From the NCBI RefSeq assembly GCF_002836745.1, contig NZ_PJAR01000025.1:62001-126000 (forward strand): a stretch of DNA of 64,000 nucleotides, in the 5' to 3' direction. How positions within the stretch are numbered: the first letter of the stretch is position 1; the number at the start of each line of letters is the position of its first letter. Below the pieces are notes generated by a model. The model did no database searches and was not told the origin of the DNA. It was given only the letters and a program-made list of their open reading frames with translations. This document shows positions 8,952 to 16,812 of the stretch, one piece after another. This DNA is from Glaciecola sp. 33A. GTDB taxonomy: Bacteria > Pseudomonadota > Gammaproteobacteria > Enterobacterales > Alteromonadaceae. The translations under genes were made by a program, and so were the position numbers.

Positions 8952-11426
8952 ATGAAAGCAGCTACATTTAATAAGTCAATAATATCGGGAGCTGTTAGTA
9001 CAGCAATATTTATGTCCGTGTCTTCTGCTAGTGTGCACGCTCAAGAAGTCGAGCCAGCAGTGAAAAAGGGAATGGAAATTATAGAAGTTACAGCGAACCG
9101 CCGAGCGCAAAATATTCAAGAAGTCCCATTTAATATTTCAGCCGTGGGTCAAGAAGAAATTGATGCTGCTGGCTGGGTTGATACTGCAGACTTGCTGCGT
9201 GAAATGCCAGGTATATCTGTGCCTGACGGTGGTGGGCGAGCAGCTGCAAATAACAATGCCATTACTATTCGAGGCCTAAACCTTAGCCTGTCAGGAACGG
9301 ATGCCGTATTCCTAACCGATCCAACCGTAAGTACTTATGTGAACGACACCCCTGCATTTGGTAACTTTATTCTAAAAGATATCGAGCGTGTCGAAATTCT
9401 GCGCGGACCACAAGGAACACTTTATGGTTCAGGTTCATTAGGTGGAACGGTGCGTTATATTATGAACAGACCTGATGTATCTAGATTTTATGGCAAAATT
9501 GATGGCACATATGGCCAAACTGACGGTTCTGATGGTAATAATCAGTCTGCAAATATCATGTTAAATATGCCTCTTAATGATGACTTTGCAATCCGTTTTA
9601 ATCTAGGGACAATCTCTAATGATGGTGTGATTGATTATGTAAATGCATATCAAGTAGATGATGGTGGCTCACCGGTTTCCCAAGGCGGTGACTTTGTCTT
9701 AGGCGGCCCTATTATTCAATCTATTACGGATGCTGATACCGTTGAAATTGATTATCAGCGTGTTTCAGTGTTGTTTGAGCCATCTGATGATTTTAATGCA
9801 CTATTCACTTATATGAATCAAAGTGGTGACTTTGGTGCTCGCCGCGCAGTCAGTACAGGAATTAATGCACTTAACGGTGAAAACTATGCTGATGATGAGC
9901 TTGGCGCAGCGCTATTAGAACCCGCATCAAGTGACAATGAAGTACTCAGCTTAGAGGTAGAATATAATCTTGGTTTTGCGACTTTAAGTTCGAGTAGCTC
10001 TTTCAGTGAGCGTGAATACCATCAAGTAGCTGATAATACTGGTTTCCAGATTACAAACAGCATTGCTTATTGGTATGGGTATGGAAATATGCCTCGTTTA
10101 GCTTTTGCCGCAATACGCGATAATACCTCAGAAGCATTTACACAAGAAGTACGCTTAGTCTCTAATTCCGATGACAGTAATATTGATTGGGTTGCTGGTC
10201 TTTACTACCAGCAAAAAGATACAACAGCTCGACAATCTACTGAAGTCCGCGGATTCACTGATTGGCGCATAGCGGCAGGACTTGATCCTAGGTTAGCCAG
10301 TGCCTATTTAGGTAATTTTTACGATTTAAGCAATAATCCAGCGGAATCATTTCTTTGGACCTATGCCAATGACTTTGAAGATACCGCCGCATTTGGTGAA
10401 ATCACGTACCATGTTAGCGATAAATTACAAGCAAGTGTTGGATTCCGTTATTTTGAGAATGAGTCAGACGTTGTATCACAAACTGGCTTTCCAATTTTTG
10501 GTATACAGAGGCAATTAGTTGAAGATAAACAAAAAGACAGCGATATCTTATTTAAAGGAAATATTTCTTATAAACTAAGTAACAACATGATGATTTACGG
10601 CACCATATCAGAAGGTTATCGCCGCGGTGGATCAAATGCTGCGCCAGTTAGGACCGAGGAAAGTGATGTAGGTCAGGCACAACAAGATCCTAATGATCCA
10701 GAGTGGGCTTCTTTTGCTGTAGATACCGTGATCAATTATGAGTTTGGTGTTAAAGGTAGTACAGATAGCCTTAGATACACGGCCAATTTGTTTTATGTTG
10801 ACTGGTCTAATCCTCAATTAAATACGTCAACACCATCTGGCTTTTATTTTGCTGTAGCAAACGGTGAAAGTGCTAAAAGTGTTGGGCTTGAAACCGAATT
10901 CACTTGGTCGCTTACTGAGACGACGACCTTGTCTGGTGGTTATACCTATGTTGATGCAGCGCTAACGGCCGATTTCTTTACGCATGATGCTGATTATACG
11001 ACTAATGGTGCATCAAGACTTCAAGCCTTAGATGGTGATACTTTACCTGGTACTGCGAAGAATACGCTCAATTTAGCGCTTACTAATTATCAAACGTTGA
11101 CGAGTGATCTCTATTTAGATAGTCGGGTTAGCTATTACTATCAGTCGTCTTCTGAAAACTCAATTCTTAGTGTATTTGAAGGCGATCGATTTGCACAAAC
11201 GCTGCCGTCATTCTCTATGTTGAATGCGTCGTTTACAGTGGTAGCAGATAGCTGGACGATTGGTGTAGCAATAAAGAATATTACTAATGAAAAAGGCACA
11301 ACGGGAACGTTTACAGAAGAATATATGGGTGGAGATGGCTCCTTCTATAACTTCTCTGGAACGGGCCAGAAAGACTTTATATCGACTCCAAGAACGGTCA
11401 CCGTATATGGTTCTTATTTCTTTTAA
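8952..11426 (+). CDS. TonB-dependent outer-membrane receptor
   Basis: Outer-membrane active transporter of 824 residues. A signal peptide ends near SVHAQ (about residue 30), followed by a possible TonB box (MEIIEVTAN) and a plug domain to about residue 175 (LRGPQGTLYGSGSLGGTVRY). A 22-strand-type barrel follows and ends in aromatic residues (TVYGSYFF). GGAG at 8941-8944 stands 7 bases before the ATG. It sits between the amidase and a TPR-sulfotransferase and has its own operator-like repeat (8851-8882), so it probably imports the substrate sensed by the MocR regulator. The ligand is unknown; nothing marks it as a siderophore or cobalamin receptor. A strong terminator follows. Confidence 0.93.
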   Translation: MKAATFNKSIISGAVSTAIFMSVSSASVHAQEVEPAVKKGMEIIEVTANRRAQNIQEVPFNISAVGQEEIDAAGWVDTADLLREMPGISVPDGGGRAAANNNAITIRGLNLSLSGTDAVFLTDPTVSTYVNDTPAFGNFILKDIERVEILRGPQGTLYGSGSLGGTVRYIMNRPDVSRFYGKIDGTYGQTDGSDGNNQSANIMLNMPLNDDFAIRFNLGTISNDGVIDYVNAYQVDDGGSPVSQGGDFVLGGPIIQSITDADTVEIDYQRVSVLFEPSDDFNALFTYMNQSGDFGARRAVSTGINALNGENYADDELGAALLEPASSDNEVLSLEVEYNLGFATLSSSSSFSEREYHQVADNTGFQITNSIAYWYGYGNMPRLAFAAIRDNTSEAFTQEVRLVSNSDDSNIDWVAGLYYQQKDTTARQSTEVRGFTDWRIAAGLDPRLASAYLGNFYDLSNNPAESFLWTYANDFEDTAAFGEITYHVSDKLQASVGFRYFENESDVVSQTGFPIFGIQRQLVEDKQKDSDILFKGNISYKLSNNMMIYGTISEGYRRGGSNAAPVRTEESDVGQAQQDPNDPEWASFAVDTVINYEFGVKGSTDSLRYTANLFYVDWSNPQLNTSTPSGFYFAVANGESAKSVGLETEFTWSLTETTTLSGGYTYVDAALTADFFTHDADYTTNGASRLQALDGDTLPGTAKNTLNLALTNYQTLTSDLYLDSRVSYYYQSSSENSILSVFEGDRFAQTLPSFSMLNASFTVVADSWTIGVAIKNITNEKGTTGTFTEEYMGGDGSFYNFSGTGQKDFISTPRTVTVYGSYFF

Positions 11427-11446
11427 TAATTCCTTCGTTATTACTT

Positions 11447-11473
11447 AAAAAGCCGAGAATATCTCGGCTTTTT
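11447..11473 (+). terminator. Intrinsic terminator after the TonB receptor
   Basis: Perfect 12-bp inverted repeat AAAAAGCCGAGA / TCTCGGCTTTTT with loop ATA, ending in a T-run, 20 bases after the receptor stop. It separates the receptor from the downstream sulfotransferase gene. Confidence 0.9.
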
Positions 11474-11522
11474 AATCTCACCCAATGTGGTAACAAAGAA
11501 TTATAAAATAATGAAAAAATAA

Positions 11523-11660
11523 GCAGGACACACTAAGGTTGATCTCTTTAGTAGCCGTGGAATCCATGTTAATGCTGCACAAAATACGACTGGATCATCA
11601 GGTGGCGGTCAGTTTATAGATATAATCGTTTTAGATAAGAATTTGTTTGATGTGGAGTAA
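11523..11660 (+). pseudogene. Possible 3' remnant of a lost gene
   Basis: A 45-codon open stretch with no start codon of its own, preceded directly by an in-frame TAA (11520-11522) and ending at TAA 11658. The peptide contains SSRGIHVNAAQ, SSGGGQFID and ends DKNLFDVE. It reads like the C terminus of a protein, but I cannot name the family. It lies between a terminator and the sulfotransferase gene in a stretch with no complete gene, consistent with a deletion scar. Confidence 0.3.
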
Positions 11661-11665
11661 GTAGA

Positions 11666-11737
11666 ATGTCAGAAACCAAAGTGCTACTTACTTTCATGGG
11701 TGGTAATCTTGTCCATATCGAGTTTTCTTTACAATAA
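11666..11737 (+). pseudogene. 23-codon ORF, possible 5' remnant or leader peptide
   Basis: ATG at 11666 follows GGAG (11653-11656) and encodes MSETKVLLTFMGGNLVHIE plus four residues, ending at TAA 11735, 27 bases before the next gene. It may be the truncated start of a lost gene whose 3' neighbour was deleted, or a short leader peptide. It lies in the 337-base interval 11427-11764, which otherwise holds only the terminator and the fragment at 11523-11660. Confidence 0.25.
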
Positions 11738-11764
11738 ATATTAGCAAATTTAAGAGTCTTAGCA

Positions 11765-13372
11765 GTGCAATATACTAAAAATCAATTATATCAAATTGCG
11801 GTTCAGTCTTTGGAAAGTAAGAACGTTAAACAGGCTATTGAGGCCTGTCGGTTACTTAATGTTCAGTTTCCGAGGTTTTTTGAGGGTTGGCATATTACTG
11901 CCGAGCTTTATTTTAAATTAAATAAACCTGAAACTAGTTTGCTCTCAATTGACCATGCTTTAGCGCTGCAACCAGCGGAACCAAGAGTCACATTACAAAA
12001 AATTGAATGTTTGCTTGCGATGCAAAAACTGGTTGAAGCCAGAGAGTTACTACTTGAAATTGCGAAAACGAATCAGCGTAATATTACTAAATGGAAAAAA
12101 CAATTAAGCCTCTATGTACTAGATAAGACCGCGATGTTGCTGGGGGTGCAGGAACTACGAAAAGAAGCATTGTTACAGACCGAATTAGCGGTTTCCTTGG
12201 ATCCTGAAAATCCTATACTACTTTATAATTTGTCTACTGGACTTCGTTTCGCAGGTAAAATAAAAGAATCAGAGACGGTTTTAGATAAATGTCTAGCGTT
12301 AAATCCGTTCGACTTTGAAGCTCAGGCAATGCGTTCTTCGTTGCGCAAGCAAACTAAAGAATCTAATCATATCCAAGAATTAGAAAGTGTCTTAGAAGAT
12401 AAAAAATTGCCGGTGCAGGGTAAAGTCAATATTTGTTATGGTTTAGCTAAAGAATGTGATGATCTTGGCGAATTTAAAAAATCTTTTAACTATCTTCAGC
12501 AGGGCGCTAACAATCGCCGTGCTCGAATGTCTTATGACGTAAATAGTGAAATTAACACAATTAATGTCATAAAAAACACTTACCAAAAAGAGATGTTTGA
12601 AAGAAATATTGTGGGTAATTCAAATGAGGAAGCTATTTTTATTATTGGACTTCCGCGCACAGGGACGACTTTGGTAGAGCGTATTTTAGGAAGCCACAGC
12701 GATGTATATGCTGCGGGAGAGTTGAGTAATTTTAGTCTCGAATTAGTAAAACAGATTAATATGAATACTGATACATCAAAATTATCACTTACCGAACTGG
12801 TTAAAAAAAGTGCCTCAGTAGATTTTGCTAGCTTAGGAATAAACTATATTAACAGTACAAAGCCTTCCACAGGTCATACTAAAAGGTTTATAGATAAACT
12901 TCCAATCAATATGTTGTATGCCGGTTTAATTCATTTAGCATTACCTAATGCGAAAATAATTAATATGACTCGACACCCAATGGCTGCTTGTTACGCTGTA
13001 TATAAACAACTGTTCAAGGATGCTTATCCGTTTTCTTACGATTTACAGGATTTAGCAAAGTACTACATTGCCTATCATCGATTGATTCAACATTGGAAAA
13101 CGGTTATCCCAGGCGTAATGTATGATTTAAAATATGAAGACATAGTCCATAATCAGGAAGCTCAGAGTCAGGCGTTATTAACATTTTGTGATTTGCCGTG
13201 GCAGGATCAATGTTTACGATTCCATGAAAACAACACTGCATCAACGACGGCCAGTGCAGCTCAAGTAAGGCTACCCATCTATGACACCTCAATTGACCGA
13301 TGGCGTGAATATAGTCAGCAACTTCAACCTTTGCAAATGATGTTGGAGCAGGCTGGAATATCGTGTGATTAA
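11765..13372 (+). CDS. TPR-repeat sulfotransferase
   Basis: Protein of 535 residues. The N-terminal half (about 5-280) is helical with TPR-like repeats (ALALQPAEPRV, AVSLDPENPILLYNLSTGL, CLALNPFDFEA). The C-terminal half is a Sulfotransfer_3-type domain with the PAPS 5'-phosphosulfate loop IGLPRTGTTLVERIL (294-308) and a likely 3'-phosphate region near MTRHPMAACYAVYKQLF. No signal peptide, so it is probably cytoplasmic, transferring sulfate from PAPS to an unknown acceptor. The apparent start is GTG 11765; no strong Shine-Dalgarno is seen. A paralogue of the same architecture and length lies at 43443-45044, also directly after a TonB receptor and its terminator. Confidence 0.85.
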   Translation: MQYTKNQLYQIAVQSLESKNVKQAIEACRLLNVQFPRFFEGWHITAELYFKLNKPETSLLSIDHALALQPAEPRVTLQKIECLLAMQKLVEARELLLEIAKTNQRNITKWKKQLSLYVLDKTAMLLGVQELRKEALLQTELAVSLDPENPILLYNLSTGLRFAGKIKESETVLDKCLALNPFDFEAQAMRSSLRKQTKESNHIQELESVLEDKKLPVQGKVNICYGLAKECDDLGEFKKSFNYLQQGANNRRARMSYDVNSEINTINVIKNTYQKEMFERNIVGNSNEEAIFIIGLPRTGTTLVERILGSHSDVYAAGELSNFSLELVKQINMNTDTSKLSLTELVKKSASVDFASLGINYINSTKPSTGHTKRFIDKLPINMLYAGLIHLALPNAKIINMTRHPMAACYAVYKQLFKDAYPFSYDLQDLAKYYIAYHRLIQHWKTVIPGVMYDLKYEDIVHNQEAQSQALLTFCDLPWQDQCLRFHENNTASTTASAAQVRLPIYDTSIDRWREYSQQLQPLQMMLEQAGISCD

Positions 13373-13409
13373 ACATGAATTTATAAGCAAGCGTGTTCAA
13401 AAAAATAAT

Positions 13410-13461
13410 CTGGCACCATAGCTGTCATAAAACTGGTACTACTCAAGGCAGGGGATATGTT
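13410..13461 (+). promoter_or_regulatory. Putative MocR operator C and promoter (duplicated copy of operator A)
   Basis: CTGGCACCA (13410-13418) and CTGGTACTA (13433-13441) are identical to the operator A half-sites, with the same 23-bp spacing. CTGGTA (13433-13438) is 17 bp before TATGTT (13456-13461), a -10-like hexamer. Similarity to the region around 7875 continues through the leader (GAAAGTAAA, AAAAGTGATAT, GAGTGA) to an ATG 110 bp from the operator start, as at operator A. It probably drives the downstream hydrolase and MFS genes. Confidence 0.65.
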
Positions 13462-13519
13462 GGAAAGTAAATGCACTGAATAACAACGTTACGCTAAAAG
13501 TGATATAGAGTGAGTATGT

Positions 13520-13729
13520 ATGAATGACTTCTCAATGACTGGATTTCAACCGCAGTTCTGCCTAGGTAACAATCTCGGTGCAGCAAAACTGAGGCAGGAA
13601 TTTAATGTAATAAGTCATCAAGTTAAGCTAAGCTCATGCGCTAATTATCTTGCTCATTGGCATTATTCTGATAAACCGTTATGCATCCTAGAACGGAGTT
13701 TTGAAGTCGAAGGTATCTTATGCGTTTAA
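13520..13729 (+). pseudogene. Relic of the amidase 5' end
   Basis: The first ~22 codons (MNDFSMTGFQ, then GNNLGA) align with the start of the amidase at 7985 (MSHFSIAGLQ, then GDNLDA) at both protein and DNA level; the preceding 110 bases also align. Beyond about 13590 the similarity is lost, no catalytic residue remains, and the frame ends at 13729, overlapping the next gene's start by 10 bases. It is best read as a decayed partial duplicate, though a 69-residue peptide could still be made. Confidence 0.6.
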
Positions 13730-15429
13730 TATTATTGCTTACCTTTATGACGGCTAGTATTTCTGCCTTCTCAGTAACTTTAGATGAGATACTTAAAAAC
13801 CAACACGCAGTGCCGGCTGCCCCTATTTCAATGTCTTTTCTTAATCCTCCTCCCTTAAATACTAAACTTGCAATTAGGCAGGGAAGAACACGCATTTCAA
13901 TGAGACCCGAAATGTCAGCGTTGGTTAATATAGTGACAGGAGAAAAGATTAGGGATGGGCGGCATACGATCCCAAATATCTCATTTGACTGGGTGCAAAA
14001 CGAAGCGGGTGAGGTGATCCCGAGTATAAGACATTTAGTGGTTTCCGATAGCCCGTATTGGGATTATATTCTTGGCGTTGGTGAAATCTGGCCCGCAAGC
14101 TTAGGAGAGGAAATTAAAAGGGTAAGTATGCCTTTTACCTTAGTCGAAAAAAATCAAAACTGCACACACAACGGTGTGCTCGTTTTTGATAGCGATTCTG
14201 CTGAGGGCTATTTTTACTTTCAAATTAGCAGTGAGACATGTGCGTATTTTAAAGCTGACTTCTGGGGGCGTGGGGTTGTGACAAATACGTTCTTAAAGGA
14301 TGCAGATCAAGAAAAGAATATTACTCAGTATGCGATCGAGAAAAAGCACAGAGTCAGAACAAAACCAATTGCGATGATTACACAGCAAGCTAACCAAATA
14401 CGTCCTGAGATGTTAGCCTTATCAAGTGGAATTTCGCCTAACGATATGACGGCATATGGTGTGTTGTTAGGTGATGTACACTATGTATCAGATTGTCAAA
14501 CTCGAGCGGGTAATTATCCGTTTTGTGATCAAATGGTATTGCCTTCATATTCAACTGCCAAATCATTATTTGCTGCTGCCGCTATGTTTTACCTTGAAAA
14601 AGAATATGGAGATGTATTTTCTCAGCCAATCAGCAAATGGATAAAACAGTGCGCTGGTGATAGCTGGGATGATGTTACTTTTTCCAATTTATTGGACATG
14701 AGTACAGGCCATTATGAATCGGCGACGTATTCTGCGGATGAAGCTTCTCCACAAAAACTAGTATTCTTTACTGCTAAAACAAATGAGCAAAGACTCGAAT
14801 TTGCGTGCGGTCACTTTTCACGTAAAAGTAAACCAGGAAAGATATTTGTCTACCACACATCAGATACCTACCTGCTAGGCGCGGGTTTAAGTGCTTACGT
14901 AAAAGAGAAGTTGGGAAAGACAGCCGATTTATTCAGTGATGTATTGTATGAAAAGATATTTAAACCATTGGGCCTTAGCCAAGTGAGTGCCCAAAGTCGA
15001 CGAACCTCTGATCTGAGCGGCCAGCCATACGTGGGTTATGGTTTATTTTTTACTAGGGATGACCTAGCAAGACTGAGCCGTTTTGTTATTCAGCAGGCAC
15101 AAGTTGATGTTAACTCTTCGGTTTTGGCACAGGATCCACTTCAAGCAGCGTTACAAAAAAAACCACAAAAGCCGGGATTAACTACTTACTATAGCCATAT
15201 TCGTTACCAACATGGATTTTGGGCGAGAAAAACCACAAATAAGTCAGTTTGTAAAAAGCCACAGTGGATACCGTTTATGTCTGGCTACGGAGGAATAACG
15301 ATCGCGCTGTTGGCTAAATCGTCTGTTTATTACTACGTAAGTGATAGTTTTCACTTTGATTGGTCTGAAGCCATTCCCGAACTTCAAAAATTGAATCTTA
15401 TCTGTCCAAGCGTCACAGCAGATAATTAG
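13720..15429 (+). CDS. Secreted serine hydrolase of the beta-lactamase (class C/PBP-like) fold
   Basis: Protein of 569 residues with a signal peptide (MRLILLLTFMTASISAFS). Residues about 25-230 form an N-terminal region I do not recognise. The rest is a beta-lactamase-related domain with the SxxK nucleophile motif STAK (Ser278-Lys281) followed by helix SLFAAAAMFYLEKEYG, and a YxT/S-type second motif in YHTSDTYLLG (from Tyr378). It probably acts in the periplasm or at the surface as an esterase, amidase or peptidase; it need not be a beta-lactamase. It is expressed from the duplicated operator C promoter and followed 23 bases later by an MFS transporter, which suggests processing of a substrate before uptake. 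The N-terminal extension makes it longer than typical family members. Confidence 0.82.
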   Translation: MRLILLLTFMTASISAFSVTLDEILKNQHAVPAAPISMSFLNPPPLNTKLAIRQGRTRISMRPEMSALVNIVTGEKIRDGRHTIPNISFDWVQNEAGEVIPSIRHLVVSDSPYWDYILGVGEIWPASLGEEIKRVSMPFTLVEKNQNCTHNGVLVFDSDSAEGYFYFQISSETCAYFKADFWGRGVVTNTFLKDADQEKNITQYAIEKKHRVRTKPIAMITQQANQIRPEMLALSSGISPNDMTAYGVLLGDVHYVSDCQTRAGNYPFCDQMVLPSYSTAKSLFAAAAMFYLEKEYGDVFSQPISKWIKQCAGDSWDDVTFSNLLDMSTGHYESATYSADEASPQKLVFFTAKTNEQRLEFACGHFSRKSKPGKIFVYHTSDTYLLGAGLSAYVKEKLGKTADLFSDVLYEKIFKPLGLSQVSAQSRRTSDLSGQPYVGYGLFFTRDDLARLSRFVIQQAQVDVNSSVLAQDPLQAALQKKPQKPGLTTYYSHIRYQHGFWARKTTNKSVCKKPQWIPFMSGYGGITIALLAKSSVYYYVSDSFHFDWSEAIPELQKLNLICPSVTADN

Positions 15430-15452
15430 ATGTACCCGCACAGGAGAGATAA

Positions 15453-16631
15453 ATGCTAAACAGTGATACTCATACTATTTCAAAATACAAAGTCGGTGCT
15501 AACAGCATGCTGGCGCGCGTTTTTCTGGCTTTCTTAACTACAGCGGGCATCTTTTACATCAATATTATGCCGGCTGTAGTGAGCGGTTTAAAAGAGGGCT
15601 TAGCTTTTACCAATCAACAGGCTGGGTTTGTCAGTTCTGCCAACTTATACGGAGCTGCGATTGGTGCGTTAACAGCGGTTTTTTTAATTAAACGGATTAA
15701 CTGGCGTGTATTGTCATATGCTTTATTAATAAGCTTGCTTGTGATAGACGGCATTTGTATTTTTATAGAGGACCCTACGTTAATGGTTGTTGTCCGGTTT
15801 ATACATGGTTTAACCGGTGGATTGCTAGTAGGAATAGGATTTGGCATCATTTCTCGCACTAGTGAAGCAGACAAAACCTTTGGTTATCTGCTATTTATTC
15901 AATGGAGCTTAGGCGGTTTCGGTTTGATGTTCCTACCTGAATTAGTGCCAAGTTTTGGAACTGCGGCTTTATTTTTGTCTTTAATCGCTTTTACCTTAGT
16001 CACGTTATTGATGATGCCATTCATTCCCAATTATAAAGTAGAGCAAAATCGATCTACTGAGCAGTCTAAGACACAATTGAGTAAAACCCTGTTGCTTTTA
16101 AATTTGGTCGCTATTTTCCTGTTTCAGGCTGCAAATATGGGATTGTTTGCGTACATAATTGGATTAGGAAAAGCACAAGGTTTGAGCATCGAATTTATGA
16201 GTCCAGCCCTAGCTTCGGCAAGTTGGTTAGCTTTAATAGGACCATTTTTAGTCATTATTATAGGAACTAAATACGGACGAACTATCCCCTTAGTGACGTC
16301 AATTCTAAGCACCGCATTATGCAGTTTGTTGCTACATTATAGCGATAGCGCTCAAATCTACTTAATTGCAAATATAATTATTGGAGTGACTTGGGCGTTC
16401 GCATTGCCTTATATGTTTGGTATTTGTTCGGAGTTAGATAAAGCAGGGCAATTAGCCGCTATGGGTGGATTTGCATCTAAAGTGGGATTGGCTTCAGGCC
16501 CTATGGTGGGCGCACTTATATTGACGGGTGAACAATACGACCTGGTAATTAATGTGGCGGTTGTTACCTTAATCCTTTGTGCGATATGTGTCATAAAACC
16601 AGCTAAAGTATTGGACGCAAAGCACCCATAA
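15453..16631 (+). CDS. MFS transporter
   Basis: Inner-membrane protein of 392 residues with about 12 hydrophobic segments. It starts RVFLAFLTTAGIFYINIMP and has a cytoplasmic loop between TM6 and TM7 (about residues 190-210). AGGAG at 15442-15446 is 6 bases before the ATG, a strong ribosome site. It follows the serine hydrolase by 23 bases on the same strand and is probably its operon partner, bringing in or exporting the product. The substrate cannot be inferred from sequence alone. It ends the MocR-linked locus. Confidence 0.88.
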   Translation: MLNSDTHTISKYKVGANSMLARVFLAFLTTAGIFYINIMPAVVSGLKEGLAFTNQQAGFVSSANLYGAAIGALTAVFLIKRINWRVLSYALLISLLVIDGICIFIEDPTLMVVVRFIHGLTGGLLVGIGFGIISRTSEADKTFGYLLFIQWSLGGFGLMFLPELVPSFGTAALFLSLIAFTLVTLLMMPFIPNYKVEQNRSTEQSKTQLSKTLLLLNLVAIFLFQAANMGLFAYIIGLGKAQGLSIEFMSPALASASWLALIGPFLVIIIGTKYGRTIPLVTSILSTALCSLLLHYSDSAQIYLIANIIIGVTWAFALPYMFGICSELDKAGQLAAMGGFASKVGLASGPMVGALILTGEQYDLVINVAVVTLILCAICVIKPAKVLDAKHP

Positions 16632-16727
16632 ATAGGCTGGGCCTTGTGCGCAATAAAACATTGTACAATTCTTAGCGCAAAGGGCGTAGATGAATAAATG
16701 TAGGGATATTGACGGACTTTTGTTTTT

Positions 16728-16757
16728 CGATATGGACACCATATCGTGGCATATAAT
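16728..16757 (+). promoter_or_regulatory. Inverted repeat next to a -10 box upstream of miaE
   Basis: Perfect 8-bp inverted repeat CGATATGG / CCATATCG with a 3-base spacer (16728-16746), followed by TATAAT at 16752-16757. The repeat occupies the -35 region of this candidate promoter, so it may be an operator. The start codon of the tRNA hydroxylase is 56 bases after the -10. Confidence 0.4.
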
Positions 16758-16812
16758 AAATGTATGGTAAGCTCCGCAACCATAAAGTATTTACAATGAA
16801 GAAGCTAAATAA

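Noticed and set aside
13104-13400. 98-codon minus-strand frame opposite the sulfotransferase 3' end
   Set aside because: It lies wholly opposite a well-supported coding region and has no domain, signal peptide or ribosome site.
16409-16783. 124-codon minus-strand frame over the MFS 3' end
   Set aside because: Mostly antisense to MFS coding sequence, and the product has no recognisable features.
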